This document shows, piece after piece, positions 1 through 8,276 of a DNA stretch of 32,147 nucleotides (positions within the stretch are counted from its first letter, which is position 1; each line of letters opens with the position of its first letter). The DNA lies in NCBI GenBank assembly GCA_022826185.1, contig JAJDVH010000223.1, positions 1-32,147 on the forward strand, written 5' to 3'. Below the pieces are notes generated by a model. The model did no database searches and was not told where the DNA came from. It saw only the letters and a list, made by a program, of their open reading frames with translations. The translations under genes and the position numbers were made by a program. This DNA comes from Alphaproteobacteria bacterium (lineage in GTDB: Bacteria; Pseudomonadota; Alphaproteobacteria; Bin95).

Positions 1-189
1 CCCCGGCGGGAACGGACGGGCGAGGTGCGCCCTGCGTCTCGCGCGCGCAATCAGGTGCGCGAACCGCGCCGGCGCCGACACCCGCCCGCGCCCGCCCGCG
101 ATACGCGCGAAACAGGGACACCCCTGTCCCGCCCTTTGCCCCGAAGGAGGCACGCATGACCGTGAACGACCCCGCACCGCACCGGCGGC

Positions 190-215
190 GGAACATGACA
201 TTTCACGACAGTTCC
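190..215 (+). repeat. 26-bp imperfect direct repeat, copy 1
   Basis: This copy begins GGAACATGACATT and matches the copy at 461-486 at 22 of 26 positions, with three of the four differences being transitions. The two starts are 271 bp apart, both upstream of the ABC operon. The palindromic part is weaker here than in copy 2. It may be a second binding site for the same regulator, which is inference. Confidence 0.55.
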
Positions 216-458
216 GCAGGGGCGCCCCTCGACAAGCGGGGACAGGCCCCCGATACGCGGCCGGCGCCGTTACCCGGCATGAGGGGTCCGTCGTCTGGCG
301 CGCGGTGCGGGACGGGTTGTGCGCATGCGGCGGGGCCCGGAGGCCGGGCGACGGTTGGGGCCATGCAGCACGAAATCGGCAATCGCAATTATCTGAATCC
401 GGGAGGCTGTTATGCGGGAACGGAATATTGGCGGTGCGTAATGCGCATGGGAAACATG

Positions 459-477
459 ACGGAACATGACATTCCGT
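459..477. promoter_or_regulatory. Operator-like palindrome upstream of the ABC operon
   Basis: ACGGAA (459-464) and TTCCGT (472-477) form a perfect 6-bp inverted repeat around a 7-base spacer, the size expected for a dimeric helix-turn-helix regulator. It sits about 95 bp before the start of the ABC substrate-binding gene. No regulator gene is adjacent, so the protein that would bind is unknown. Confidence 0.4.
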
Positions 478-486
478 GACAGGTCC
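461..486 (+). repeat. 26-bp imperfect direct repeat, copy 2
   Basis: This copy begins GGAACATGACATT and matches 190-215 at 22 of 26 positions. It overlaps the palindrome at 459-477. The heptamer ACATGAC also occurs just before it (454-460), so the heptamer is present twice in tandem here. The copy ends about 85 bp before the first ABC gene. Confidence 0.55.
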
Positions 487-571
487 GTGGAGTGTGGGGG
501 CCTCGCCGTGTTATCGGGTTTCTGTATGATTGGGACGAGCTTGAGGGACCTTTCAGGGGAAGGATGGAAAC

Positions 572-1603
572 ATGCTGACAAGAAAATTTGCCGCCGCGGT
601 CCGACGGTCGGCGCTGGCGGTGCTGGCGGGAGCGACGGCCTTTGCGGGCGCGGCGGTTGCAGCGGACGACAAGATCAAGGTGGGGGCGCTGCGCTTCACC
701 TCCCACTCCGCGAGTTTCATCGCCTTCGAGAAGGGCTACTTCAAGGAAGCCGGGCTCGATGTCGAGTTCGTGTATTTCCAGGCCGCCGCGCCCATGGCCG
801 TCGCCATCGCCTCCGGCGACATCGACTATGGCGTGACCGCGATTACCGGCGGGCTCATCAACCTCGCCGACAAGGACGCCATCAGGATCGTCGGCGGCGC
901 GCTGCACGAGGAGGAGGGGATCGACGGGTCCGCGATCCTCGTTTCCGATGCGGCGTTCAAGGACGGCGTGACATCGCCGGACAAGCTCGCCGGGCGCAGC
1001 TTCGGCATCACCCAGACCGGGTCCTCCTTCCACTACATGGCGTCGCGCATCGCCGAGAAGGAAGGCATCCCGATGTCCGAGATCAAGCTCAGGCCGCTGC
1101 AGAAGGTGGGCGCGATCATCGGCGCGCTCAAGTCCGGCCAGATCGACGCCTGGGCGATCGTTCCCCATATCGCCAAGGCGCTCGCCAAAGGCGGCGCGGT
1201 CCACATCATCGGCTGGGTCAACGACTATGCGCCGGACTACCAGGTGACGACCGTGTTCACCTCGGCGGAGAATGCGGCGAACAGGCGGGACCTGACGGAG
1301 CGCTTCCTTGCGGCCTTCTCGCGCGGGGCGGCGGATTTCAACGCCGCGCTGGTGGACAAGACCGCAGGCGAGGACGTCGCGGAAGCGACGGTCAGGCTCA
1401 TCCACAAATATGTCTATACCAGCCGGCCCTACGAAAAGGCCGCGCCGTCGATCCGCAACGGCGCCATGCGGCTCAACGAGGGCGCCAGGCTGAACCTGTC
1501 GAGCGTCCAGGCGCAGCTCGACTGGTTCAAGGCCGAAGGGCTGGTCAAGGGCGGGATCGGCATCGACAAGCTGGTGGACGGGAGCTACGTCGAAACCTAC
1601 TGA
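572..1603 (+). CDS. ABC transporter substrate-binding protein, NMT1/TauA type
   Basis: This is the periplasmic binding protein of an ABC importer, 343 residues long. It starts with a Sec signal peptide (Arg/Lys-rich start, hydrophobic core, probable cut after AVA near residue 30). The mature part shows the features of the NMT1/THI5-like and nitrate/sulfonate/taurine binding family: a phrase like FEKGYFKEAGLDVEFVYFQ, a GDIDYGV segment and a SGQIDAWAI segment. The start is supported by GGGGAAGGA seven bases upstream. The ATPase and permease follow directly, so the three genes form one importer. Family members bind small anions, sulfonates or pyrimidine precursors. The hydro-lyase genes downstream suggest a hydroxy-dicarboxylate here, but that is inference. 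Confidence 0.9.
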   Translation: MLTRKFAAAVRRSALAVLAGATAFAGAAVAADDKIKVGALRFTSHSASFIAFEKGYFKEAGLDVEFVYFQAAAPMAVAIASGDIDYGVTAITGGLINLADKDAIRIVGGALHEEEGIDGSAILVSDAAFKDGVTSPDKLAGRSFGITQTGSSFHYMASRIAEKEGIPMSEIKLRPLQKVGAIIGALKSGQIDAWAIVPHIAKALAKGGAVHIIGWVNDYAPDYQVTTVFTSAENAANRRDLTERFLAAFSRGAADFNAALVDKTAGEDVAEATVRLIHKYVYTSRPYEKAAPSIRNGAMRLNEGARLNLSSVQAQLDWFKAEGLVKGGIGIDKLVDGSYVETY

Positions 1604-1625
1604 CCCGCCGGGCGGGGGCGGCGCG

Positions 1626-2385
<760 letters not shown>

Positions 2386-2393
<8 letters not shown>

Positions 2394-3183
2394 GCGCGGC
2401 GGCCGGCCGGTGGCCTTCCGGGGCGGCGGCTTCTCGCCAAGGCCGCTCGGTATTGTCGGGCCGCTGGTGTTCATTGCCGTCATTGCATTGTGGGAGGCGG
2501 GGTGCCGCACGGGCCTGATCCCGCCATTGGTGCTGCCGGCGCCGTCCGAAGCGCTGGCCGCGCTTGCGCATCTGGTGGAGACCGGCCTGCTCTGGAAGCA
2601 TCTCGGCGCCTCGCTGCAGCGCCTGCTGGTCGGCTGGACGCTCGGCACGCTGCTCGGCATCGCCGTCGGCTTCTCCATCGGGCTGTTCTCGCTCGCCCGG
2701 GCCGGGCTGGCGCCGGTGGTCGCGGCCATCTTCCCGATCCCGAAGATCGCGCTGCTGCCGCTTTTCGTGGTCTGGTTCGGCATCGGCGAGGGGTCGAAGG
2801 TGGCGACCATCCTCTTCGGCACCTTCTTCCCGACCGTGGTTGCGACCTACGGGGGCGTGGACAATGTGGACCGGAACCTGATCCGCATGGGCCAGTCCTT
2901 CGGGCTCTCCTGGCTCTCCATCGTGCGCAAGATCATCCTGCCGGGCGCGCTCCCGGCGATCCTGCCGGGCTTCCGCATTTCGGCCGCCATCGCCATCGTG
3001 CTGCTTGTCGCGGCGGAGATGATCGGCGCCGAATTCGGGGTCGGCGCCTACATCCTGCTCGCCGGCAGCCTCATGGCCCTGGACGAGCTGCTGGCCGGCG
3101 TCGCGATCCTCTCCGTCATGGGATTGACCGTGAACTGGCTGATCGCGCGCCTCGAGCGCTTCCTGCTCAGATGGCGGACATGA
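2386..3183 (+). CDS. ABC transporter permease, SsuC/TauC type
   Basis: This is the inner-membrane permease of the importer, 265 residues. The chosen ATG at 2386 overlaps the ATPase stop by 8 bp and gives the normal family length. A longer frame reading back to 2179 lies inside the ATPase and was rejected. Hydrophobic helices span the protein, and the EAA-type coupling loop is visible around GQSFGLSWLSIVRKIILPGA. The phrase LPAPSEALAAL near residue 50 is typical of this subfamily. It is the third gene of the operon, and the hydro-lyase alpha gene starts 46 bp after it. Confidence 0.92.
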
Positions 3184-3229
3184 GCCCCGGCGGTTGACGC
3201 CCGCAAGCGCCCGGCCTATTCCGACCGTC

Positions 3230-4192
3230 ATGTCCGAGATCGCCCGGGACCTGCTGCACGAGGCCGCCTCAGAGATCATGGCGCGGGCCGCCATCGAAAT
3301 CCCGCGCGACTACCGCGACGGCATACGCGGCATGCTGGGGCAGGAGCAGCACGAGCTGTCCCGCTTCGTGCTGGAGGCGATGCTGGAGAACTGGGAGGCG
3401 GCGGAGGCCGACCGCCGCGCCATGTGCGCCGACACGGGCGTGCCGCGCTTCTATGTGAAGGCCGGCAACGAGGCGCGGCCGGAAGGCGGGTTCGTGGCGC
3501 TGGAGGAGGCGGTCCGCGCGGCCACCGCCGAGGCGACGCGCAGCGTGCCGCTCCGTCCGAACCGGGTGCATCCGCTCTGGCGCACCGACCACGACAACAA
3601 TGTCGGCATCAACGCGCCGGAGATCGAATACAGCTTCGAGCCGGACGCGGACTGGATCGAGCTCACCACCGTCCACAAGGGCGGGCTGTTCGGCACCGAC
3701 TACCGGATGCTCTTTCCCGCCGACGGCATGGACGGCATCAAGCGCTTCTTCCTGGACACGCTGGTGCAGTTCGGGCGGCGGGGGCTCGCCTGCCAGCCGG
3801 CCATCGTCGGCATCGGGCTCGGCGGCTCCAAGGACACCTCCATGACGCTCGGCAAGCAGGCGGCCTGCCTGCGGCCCGTAGGCGAGCCCAACCCCGATCC
3901 CGGCATCGCGAAGCTGGAGGCGGAGCTGAAGGAGCTCGGCAACAATATCGGCATGGGGCCGATGGGCTTCGTCGGTTCCTCCATGGTGATCGACTGCCAT
4001 GTGGAGGTCGGCTACACGCATACCGGCGGCATGCCGATGAGCGTGCATTGCTTCTGCCTGTCCTCGCGCCGGGCGACGGCGCGGGTCCATGCCGGCGGCG
4101 AGGTCGAATATCGCAGCGACCCGCGCTGGTTCACGCCCTATATGCGCCGGGAGACGGTCGGGTGGCCCACGCGCCTCGCACGCACCGCCTGA
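3230..4192 (+). CDS. Fumarase/tartrate dehydratase type Fe-S hydro-lyase, alpha subunit
   Basis: This is the N-terminal-domain subunit of a class I fumarase or L(+)-tartrate dehydratase type enzyme, which uses a [4Fe-4S] cluster to remove water from a hydroxy-dicarboxylate. From the ATG at 3230 it has 320 residues. A TTG at 3194 would add 12 residues and is possible. Likely cluster cysteines are Cys66 in MCADTGVP, Cys188 in ACQPAIVGIGLGG and one of Cys274/Cys276 in VHCFCLSSRR. The glycine-rich part, NIGMGPMGFVGSS, differs from the GPQGLGG form usual in fumarases, so the substrate may not be fumarate. The beta subunit overlaps its 3' end, and it follows the ABC importer closely. Confidence 0.85.
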   Translation: MSEIARDLLHEAASEIMARAAIEIPRDYRDGIRGMLGQEQHELSRFVLEAMLENWEAAEADRRAMCADTGVPRFYVKAGNEARPEGGFVALEEAVRAATAEATRSVPLRPNRVHPLWRTDHDNNVGINAPEIEYSFEPDADWIELTTVHKGGLFGTDYRMLFPADGMDGIKRFFLDTLVQFGRRGLACQPAIVGIGLGGSKDTSMTLGKQAACLRPVGEPNPDPGIAKLEAELKELGNNIGMGPMGFVGSSMVIDCHVEVGYTHTGGMPMSVHCFCLSSRRATARVHAGGEVEYRSDPRWFTPYMRRETVGWPTRLARTA

Positions 4193-4833
4193 GCACGCCG
4201 GTCTCGCCCGGGGCGCTCGCGGAGCTCGCCATCGGCGACATCGTCTATCTGGACGGCGTGATCTACACCGGCCGCGAGGGCCTCTACCGCCGGATGGTGG
4301 ACGAAGGCATGGTCCCGCCGGTCGATCTCAGGGCGCTCAGCAACGTCAACTTCCACTGCTCGCCCGCGGCCAGCGTGGCCGAGGACGGCAGCCTGAACCT
4401 CGGCGCGGTGACGGCGACGGCGAGCTTCCGCTTCTCGCGCTTCATGGAGCGCTTCTTCGAGCTTTCCGGCGCCAAGGTCATCGTCGGCAAGGGCGGCATG
4501 TCGGAAGCCGACTACCGCGACCTCTTCGTGCCGAACGGGGCGGTCTATCTCACCACGGTCGGCTACGGCACGGGCGCGCTGCTCGGGCGCGGCGTCACGC
4601 GGGTGCAGGCGGCGCACTGGCTGGAGGACCTCGGCATCGCCCAGGCGGTCTGGGTGCTGGAGGTCAGCCGTTTCGGCCCGCTGCTGGTGGAGAGCGACCT
4701 CGCCGGCAACAGCCTGTTCGAGCGCGAGAACCGCGCCACGGCCGAAGCCGTCGAGCGCGCCTATGCCGGCCTCAAGCCGCCCTCCCTCTCCCGCTACGGC
4801 GAAACCGTCTCGCGCGGCGACGAGGTGCTTTAG
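4162..4833 (+). CDS. Fumarase/tartrate dehydratase type Fe-S hydro-lyase, beta subunit
   Basis: This is the C-terminal swivel-domain subunit of the same hydro-lyase, 223 residues. The frame is open far upstream inside the alpha gene, but GTG at 4162 is the best start: it follows GGGAG at about seven bases and gives a length close to the TtdB family. It overlaps the alpha gene by 31 bp. The core shows VYLDGVIYTGREGLYRRM, the HCSPA segment and VIVGKGGMS, which match the substrate-binding swivel domain of class I fumarases and tartrate dehydratases. Together with the alpha subunit it should form a heterodimer or heterotetramer. Fumarate, tartrate or another hydroxy acid cannot be chosen from sequence alone. 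Confidence 0.85.
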   Translation: MAHAPRTHRLSTPVSPGALAELAIGDIVYLDGVIYTGREGLYRRMVDEGMVPPVDLRALSNVNFHCSPAASVAEDGSLNLGAVTATASFRFSRFMERFFELSGAKVIVGKGGMSEADYRDLFVPNGAVYLTTVGYGTGALLGRGVTRVQAAHWLEDLGIAQAVWVLEVSRFGPLLVESDLAGNSLFERENRATAEAVERAYAGLKPPSLSRYGETVSRGDEVL

Positions 4834-4852
4834 GGTGGGGTCTTCGCGCACC

Positions 4853-4881
4853 TTGACACGGCGATATTCTCTACCTATACA
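4853..4881 (+). promoter_or_regulatory. Near-consensus sigma70 promoter
   Basis: TTGACA (4853-4858) and TATACA (4876-4881) are separated by exactly 17 bases. A perfect -35 and near-perfect -10 are uncommon in this GC-rich window. Transcription would start near 4888 and give a leader of about 210 bases before the gene at 5098. The leader holds no clear hairpin terminator. Confidence 0.75.
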
Positions 4882-5097
4882 AGGACTTGCTTTCCCTTCA
4901 ATCGTGCCTCTTCGTGCGGGGAAAGCCGAATCGTCCGGCGCGGACTCCTCGATAGCACCTACTTGCCGGGTTCTATCGGAGCGGTTCGCATCAAGGCCCA
5001 GCGGTTCTTTCGCGGCAAGGAGATATTCTGGCAAACGGGTGCAGAGAGCAACATTTTGCTCGCCCCGTTTGCACGCCTTCAGATTGAGTAATGCGGC

Positions 5098-5895
5098 ATG
5101 ACCGATTGGAAGACGCTTGCCGTTCGGGCGCTCAGAGACCTTGATGGCGCCTCGAAAATGGTGCCCGGCGCCAAATTGCGGCAGCAGATGGCCCTTCTCG
5201 GCGAAGAGTCCGGTTTCGATGTCGCCGGGCACGTCAAGCGTTCGGGCAAGCAATTTTCAGAGTTGGTAGCCCAGGTCGAAGGAATAAGCATCAGAAAACG
5301 CACCGGCAGTGACATGCTCGTGGGTCTATCCGGAGCGAAGACTCCTGAGGAACCGCCGCGTCCAGAGGAACGCCATGAACCTGCCGAGGGGTTGCGCAGC
5401 GATGTCTTTCAGGCATTTACGCGCATCACGCCGGTTCCCTTCTCGTATTTGCCGGGCTCGGACAGATTTGTTCCTCAAGACCAGGCCAAGGGTCAATCTA
5501 TCGAGGTCCCGCCCTCGACATTGGGCGAGGCGATCGAGGACCGTCGCAGATTCGTGGACACGCTGGATACAGATCGTCGGAAGCCGTTCCTCGATGCGCT
5601 GCAGGCTTCGACATCGCCACTGGCGGAGTTTCGTAAAGTCGTTGCGGAGCAAGGAAGCGGCCATCAATGGGCGCGCGCCTTGACGGAAGCGGTAGGAACG
5701 CGCGTCAGGAGTTGGGCAACCCGGAACGGGGTGATTCCTCGCGATGACTGGTTCAGGCGCGAGCGAAGCAGTGCTTCTTTGTCCGCCCACGCCGCTCTCG
5801 CACGGCTGGCGCCCTATCTCACGGCCGATGAAATTCGAGGGCTTCATGTTCCATTTCGGGCGGTCGAGGCCCTGCTGAAAGACTCGAAAAGATAA
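5098..5895 (+). CDS. Orphan protein with LOTUS/OST-HTH-like N-terminus
   Basis: This protein has 265 residues. Residues 1-77 resemble the LOTUS/OST-HTH fold, a winged-helix RNA-binding domain: a GAKLRQQM helix, a GFDV.GHVKRSGKQFSELV segment, and a final strand pair ending in RTGSDMLVGL. The middle (80-130) is Pro/Glu/Arg-rich and probably a flexible linker. The rest (130-265) is mostly helical and not recognised. It lies 210 bp behind a strong promoter, lacks a clear ribosome-binding site, and overlaps the next gene by one base (TAATG). Base composition is lower than its neighbours (35 of 60 bases G/C at 5101-5160). The LOTUS call is pattern recognition only. An RNA-related role is inference. 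Confidence 0.7.
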   Translation: MTDWKTLAVRALRDLDGASKMVPGAKLRQQMALLGEESGFDVAGHVKRSGKQFSELVAQVEGISIRKRTGSDMLVGLSGAKTPEEPPRPEERHEPAEGLRSDVFQAFTRITPVPFSYLPGSDRFVPQDQAKGQSIEVPPSTLGEAIEDRRRFVDTLDTDRRKPFLDALQASTSPLAEFRKVVAEQGSGHQWARALTEAVGTRVRSWATRNGVIPRDDWFRRERSSASLSAHAALARLAPYLTADEIRGLHVPFRAVEALLKDSKR

Positions 5896-6659
5896 TGGCC
5901 GACCCGGCGGCGATCGTTGCCGGTATCGCTGCCGGAAGGTATCGGCGTGCCGGGAAGCCGCCCCCTTACGAGGGTTGGATCATCAAGGTGTTGCCAGGCA
6001 GCAACCCCAAACACGATGATCTTGCAGGTATATGGAAACGAACTTTGAGCGAGGCTGACCGGACGGGTGAAGCCGGGGTTCACCTCCTTCTCGCTCATCA
6101 CCGCGGCAGCGACCGCCCGCGCTTCAACGAATACATGCGTGACAGGTGCTATCGTGCCGTCTGGCTGTCGCCGGAGATTTCCAGACAATACGGGACAGAA
6201 TCATTCTGGGAGGAATTGGGTAGCCTGCTGAAATTCGAGGATGCGTGGCGTAAGGAAATCAGGCCGAATGCGGATTCGCCCCTGAACCTACCGGCAATTT
6301 CGTTTTCGGCGCATCCTTCTGTCAAGGACTTGTGGCGAAGGGCAGGCTCTATAGACCGGAGGCGCGACAGCCTGGAAGCCGTCCGCCATACGATCGGTCG
6401 TTTCCGGCAACAGCATCGCGGGGCAGACGGCTGGCGCGACGCCGAACAGCTTATTTTCGATCGCGGCGCCGCTCATGGAGACCATGGTCTCGAGCCGTGG
6501 CGTCGCAATAAGTTCACCTTCCGACTACCGGACGGTTTCCACTTCGATGTCAGGCATATGCGAAATCGCAGTTTCAATGTACCCGGCCGTGACGGAATCC
6601 GCAGTTTCAGAACCTATACAAACATCGATCCGCACGGGTTCGTTCGCGGCGGGCATTGA
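5895..6659 (+). CDS. Orphan protein coupled to the LOTUS-like gene
   Basis: This 254-residue protein is not recognised. Its ATG overlaps the upstream stop codon, so the two products are probably made together. It has no signal peptide and no membrane segment. The N-terminal half contains GWIIKVLPGSNPKHDDL and a tryptophan-rich middle. The C-terminus is the most motif-like part: PDGFHFDVRHM, then SFRTYTNIDPHGFVRGGH at the very end, with several histidines and aspartates that could bind metal or form an active site. It ends 7 bp before the convergent MFS gene. A nuclease, toxin or effector role is possible but not shown. Confidence 0.65.
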   Translation: MADPAAIVAGIAAGRYRRAGKPPPYEGWIIKVLPGSNPKHDDLAGIWKRTLSEADRTGEAGVHLLLAHHRGSDRPRFNEYMRDRCYRAVWLSPEISRQYGTESFWEELGSLLKFEDAWRKEIRPNADSPLNLPAISFSAHPSVKDLWRRAGSIDRRRDSLEAVRHTIGRFRQQHRGADGWRDAEQLIFDRGAAHGDHGLEPWRRNKFTFRLPDGFHFDVRHMRNRSFNVPGRDGIRSFRTYTNIDPHGFVRGGH

Positions 6660-6666
6660 GAATGGC

Positions 6667-8211
6667 TCAGCCAGCGGTCGCCGCGGTCGGCCTGCGGACG
6701 AAGAGAAGCAGGGGAATGCAGACGAAGGCGGTGGCCGCGAAGAAGTAGAAGGCGTTGACGTAGCCGATCATCTGCGCCTGGCGGCCGATCTCGCGCACCA
6801 GCGCCGCCATGCCGGCCCCGCCCTCCAGGCTCCACGGTCCTTCCGACGCCACCCGGTCGAGCGCGGCATTGTACGGGGTCGCGAAGCTGGAAAGCTCCGA
6901 GTAGCTCATCTTGGCGGTGTGGATCACCAGCGCCACCGACAGCGAGATGTGGATCGACGAGCCGATATTGCGCATCAGGTGGAAGAGCGCGGTGCCTTCG
7001 GTCATGTCCCGCGGCGCGAGCGTCCAGAACGTCGCGATCGAAAGCGGCACCCAGATCAGCCCGACGCCGAAGCCCTGCAGCATCGAGGTCCAGGCGACCC
7101 CGAATGTGGTGAGGTTGATGTCGAACTGCGCCATCGCCAGCCCCGAAACGCCCTGGGTGAGGAAGCCGGCGAGCAGCAGCAGGCGCGGGTCGATGCGCTG
7201 GCCGTAGAACATGATGAACAGGAAGCCGCAGAGGGTGCCGAGGCCGCGCACGGCAAGCAAATAGCCGATGATGCCGTCGGGATAGCCGCGCAGGCCCTGG
7301 AGGAGCGACGGGAACAGCACCATGGGCGTGAAATTGAGCAGGCCGAACACGAAGGTGAGCGCCAGGCCGATGACGAAATTGCGGTTGGTGAGGATGCGCG
7401 GCTGCAGGAAGGGCCGGTCGGTCGTGAAGATGTGCGCGACGAAGACGTAGAAGGCGAGGCAGGCGACGAACGCCTCCAGGATGATCTCGTTGGAGTTGAA
7501 CCAGCCGAGCCGCTCGCCCCGGTCGAGCATCAGCTGCAGCGCGGCGATGGCGAGCGAGAGCGCGATGAAGCCCGTCCAGTCGAGCGTGGTCGGATGGCGC
7601 TGCGCCCGGCGGCGCACGAAGGCCGCGGCGCAGAGGAACGCCACGATGCCCACCGGCACCAGCAGGAAGAAGATCCAGCGCCAGTTGTAGAGTTCGGTGA
7701 CATAGCCGCCGAGCGTCGGCGCGATGATCGGCCCGATGGTGACGCCGATGCCCCAGACCGCAAGCGCGGTGCCGTGGCGCTCGCGCGGGAAGATCGTCAT
7801 CACGATGGCCTGGCTCACGGGCACCAGCGGCGCGCCGGCGAGGCCCTGCAGGATGCGGAAGAAGACCAGCTGCTCCAGGCTCTCGGCGAGGCCGCAGCCG
7901 GCGGAGACCAGGGTGAAGACCGCGATGCCCCAGACCATGACATTGCGCCGCCCGACCTTCTCCGCCAGCCAGCCGGTGGCCGGCGTCATCACGGCCGTGG
8001 CGATGATGTTGAAGGTGACGACCCAGGCGATCTCGTCCTGCGTCGCGCCGAAGGTGCCCTGCATCTTGGGCAGCGCGACATTGGCGATCGTCACCGTCAT
8101 CGCGTAGAGCGTGGTGGCGAGCGTGACCGTTATCAGCGTCAGCCAGCGCTGCAGCTCGGTGTATTCGGGCTGCGCGGCGGCGGGCGCGGCGGGGGCGGAA
8201 CTATCGGACAT
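6667..8211 (-). CDS. DHA2-family MFS multidrug efflux protein, EmrB/QacA type
   Basis: This is an inner-membrane proton-driven efflux protein of 514 residues with about 14 hydrophobic helices, the size of the EmrB/QacA subfamily. Family marks are TVTIANVALPKMQGTF in the first helix, TGWLAEKVGRRNVMVWG (motif A region) and GIGVTIGPIIAPTLGGYVT (motif C, the antiporter motif). EmrB proteins often pair with an EmrA membrane-fusion protein, but none is present here. The start at 8211 lacks a clear ribosome-binding site. TATAAG lies just upstream on this strand and could be a -10 element. The gene is divergent from the lactonase-like gene, with 65 bp between them. The exported compound is unknown. 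Confidence 0.9.
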   Translation of the reverse strand: MSDSSAPAAPAAAQPEYTELQRWLTLITVTLATTLYAMTVTIANVALPKMQGTFGATQDEIAWVVTFNIIATAVMTPATGWLAEKVGRRNVMVWGIAVFTLVSAGCGLAESLEQLVFFRILQGLAGAPLVPVSQAIVMTIFPRERHGTALAVWGIGVTIGPIIAPTLGGYVTELYNWRWIFFLLVPVGIVAFLCAAAFVRRRAQRHPTTLDWTGFIALSLAIAALQLMLDRGERLGWFNSNEIILEAFVACLAFYVFVAHIFTTDRPFLQPRILTNRNFVIGLALTFVFGLLNFTPMVLFPSLLQGLRGYPDGIIGYLLAVRGLGTLCGFLFIMFYGQRIDPRLLLLAGFLTQGVSGLAMAQFDINLTTFGVAWTSMLQGFGVGLIWVPLSIATFWTLAPRDMTEGTALFHLMRNIGSSIHISLSVALVIHTAKMSYSELSSFATPYNAALDRVASEGPWSLEGGAGMAALVREIGRQAQMIGYVNAFYFFAATAFVCIPLLLFVRRPTAATAG

Positions 8212-8276
8212 GGGCGCGGGCGGCTTATACGCCTCGCGCCCGGCGCGCGCTATGCTGGCGGGAGGGAGGAGCCTGC

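Larger units (their letters stand above)
1..571. other. Gene-poor upstream region
   Basis: I see no convincing gene here. The first 155 bases are very GC-rich with low-complexity CG-rich runs, and may include the tail of a gene outside the window. A strong AAGGAGG (144-150) precedes an ATG at 156, but the 107-codon frame it opens has a composition typical of non-coding GC-rich DNA. A second strong GGGAGG (401-406) precedes a nine-codon frame (412-441). Imperfect 26-bp direct repeats and a palindrome lie at 190-215 and 459-486, so the stretch probably holds the control region of the ABC operon that starts at 572. Confidence 0.5.

Noticed and set aside
115-130. GGGACA/TGTCCC hairpin as a terminator of an upstream gene
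   Set aside because: The loop is four C bases and no T-run follows; no upstream gene can be confirmed in the window.
156-479. 107-codon frame with a strong ribosome-binding site
   Set aside because: The translation is rich in Arg, Pro, Gly and Ala without any fold-like pattern, and the frame runs across the repeats and palindrome. Kept only as a leader observation.
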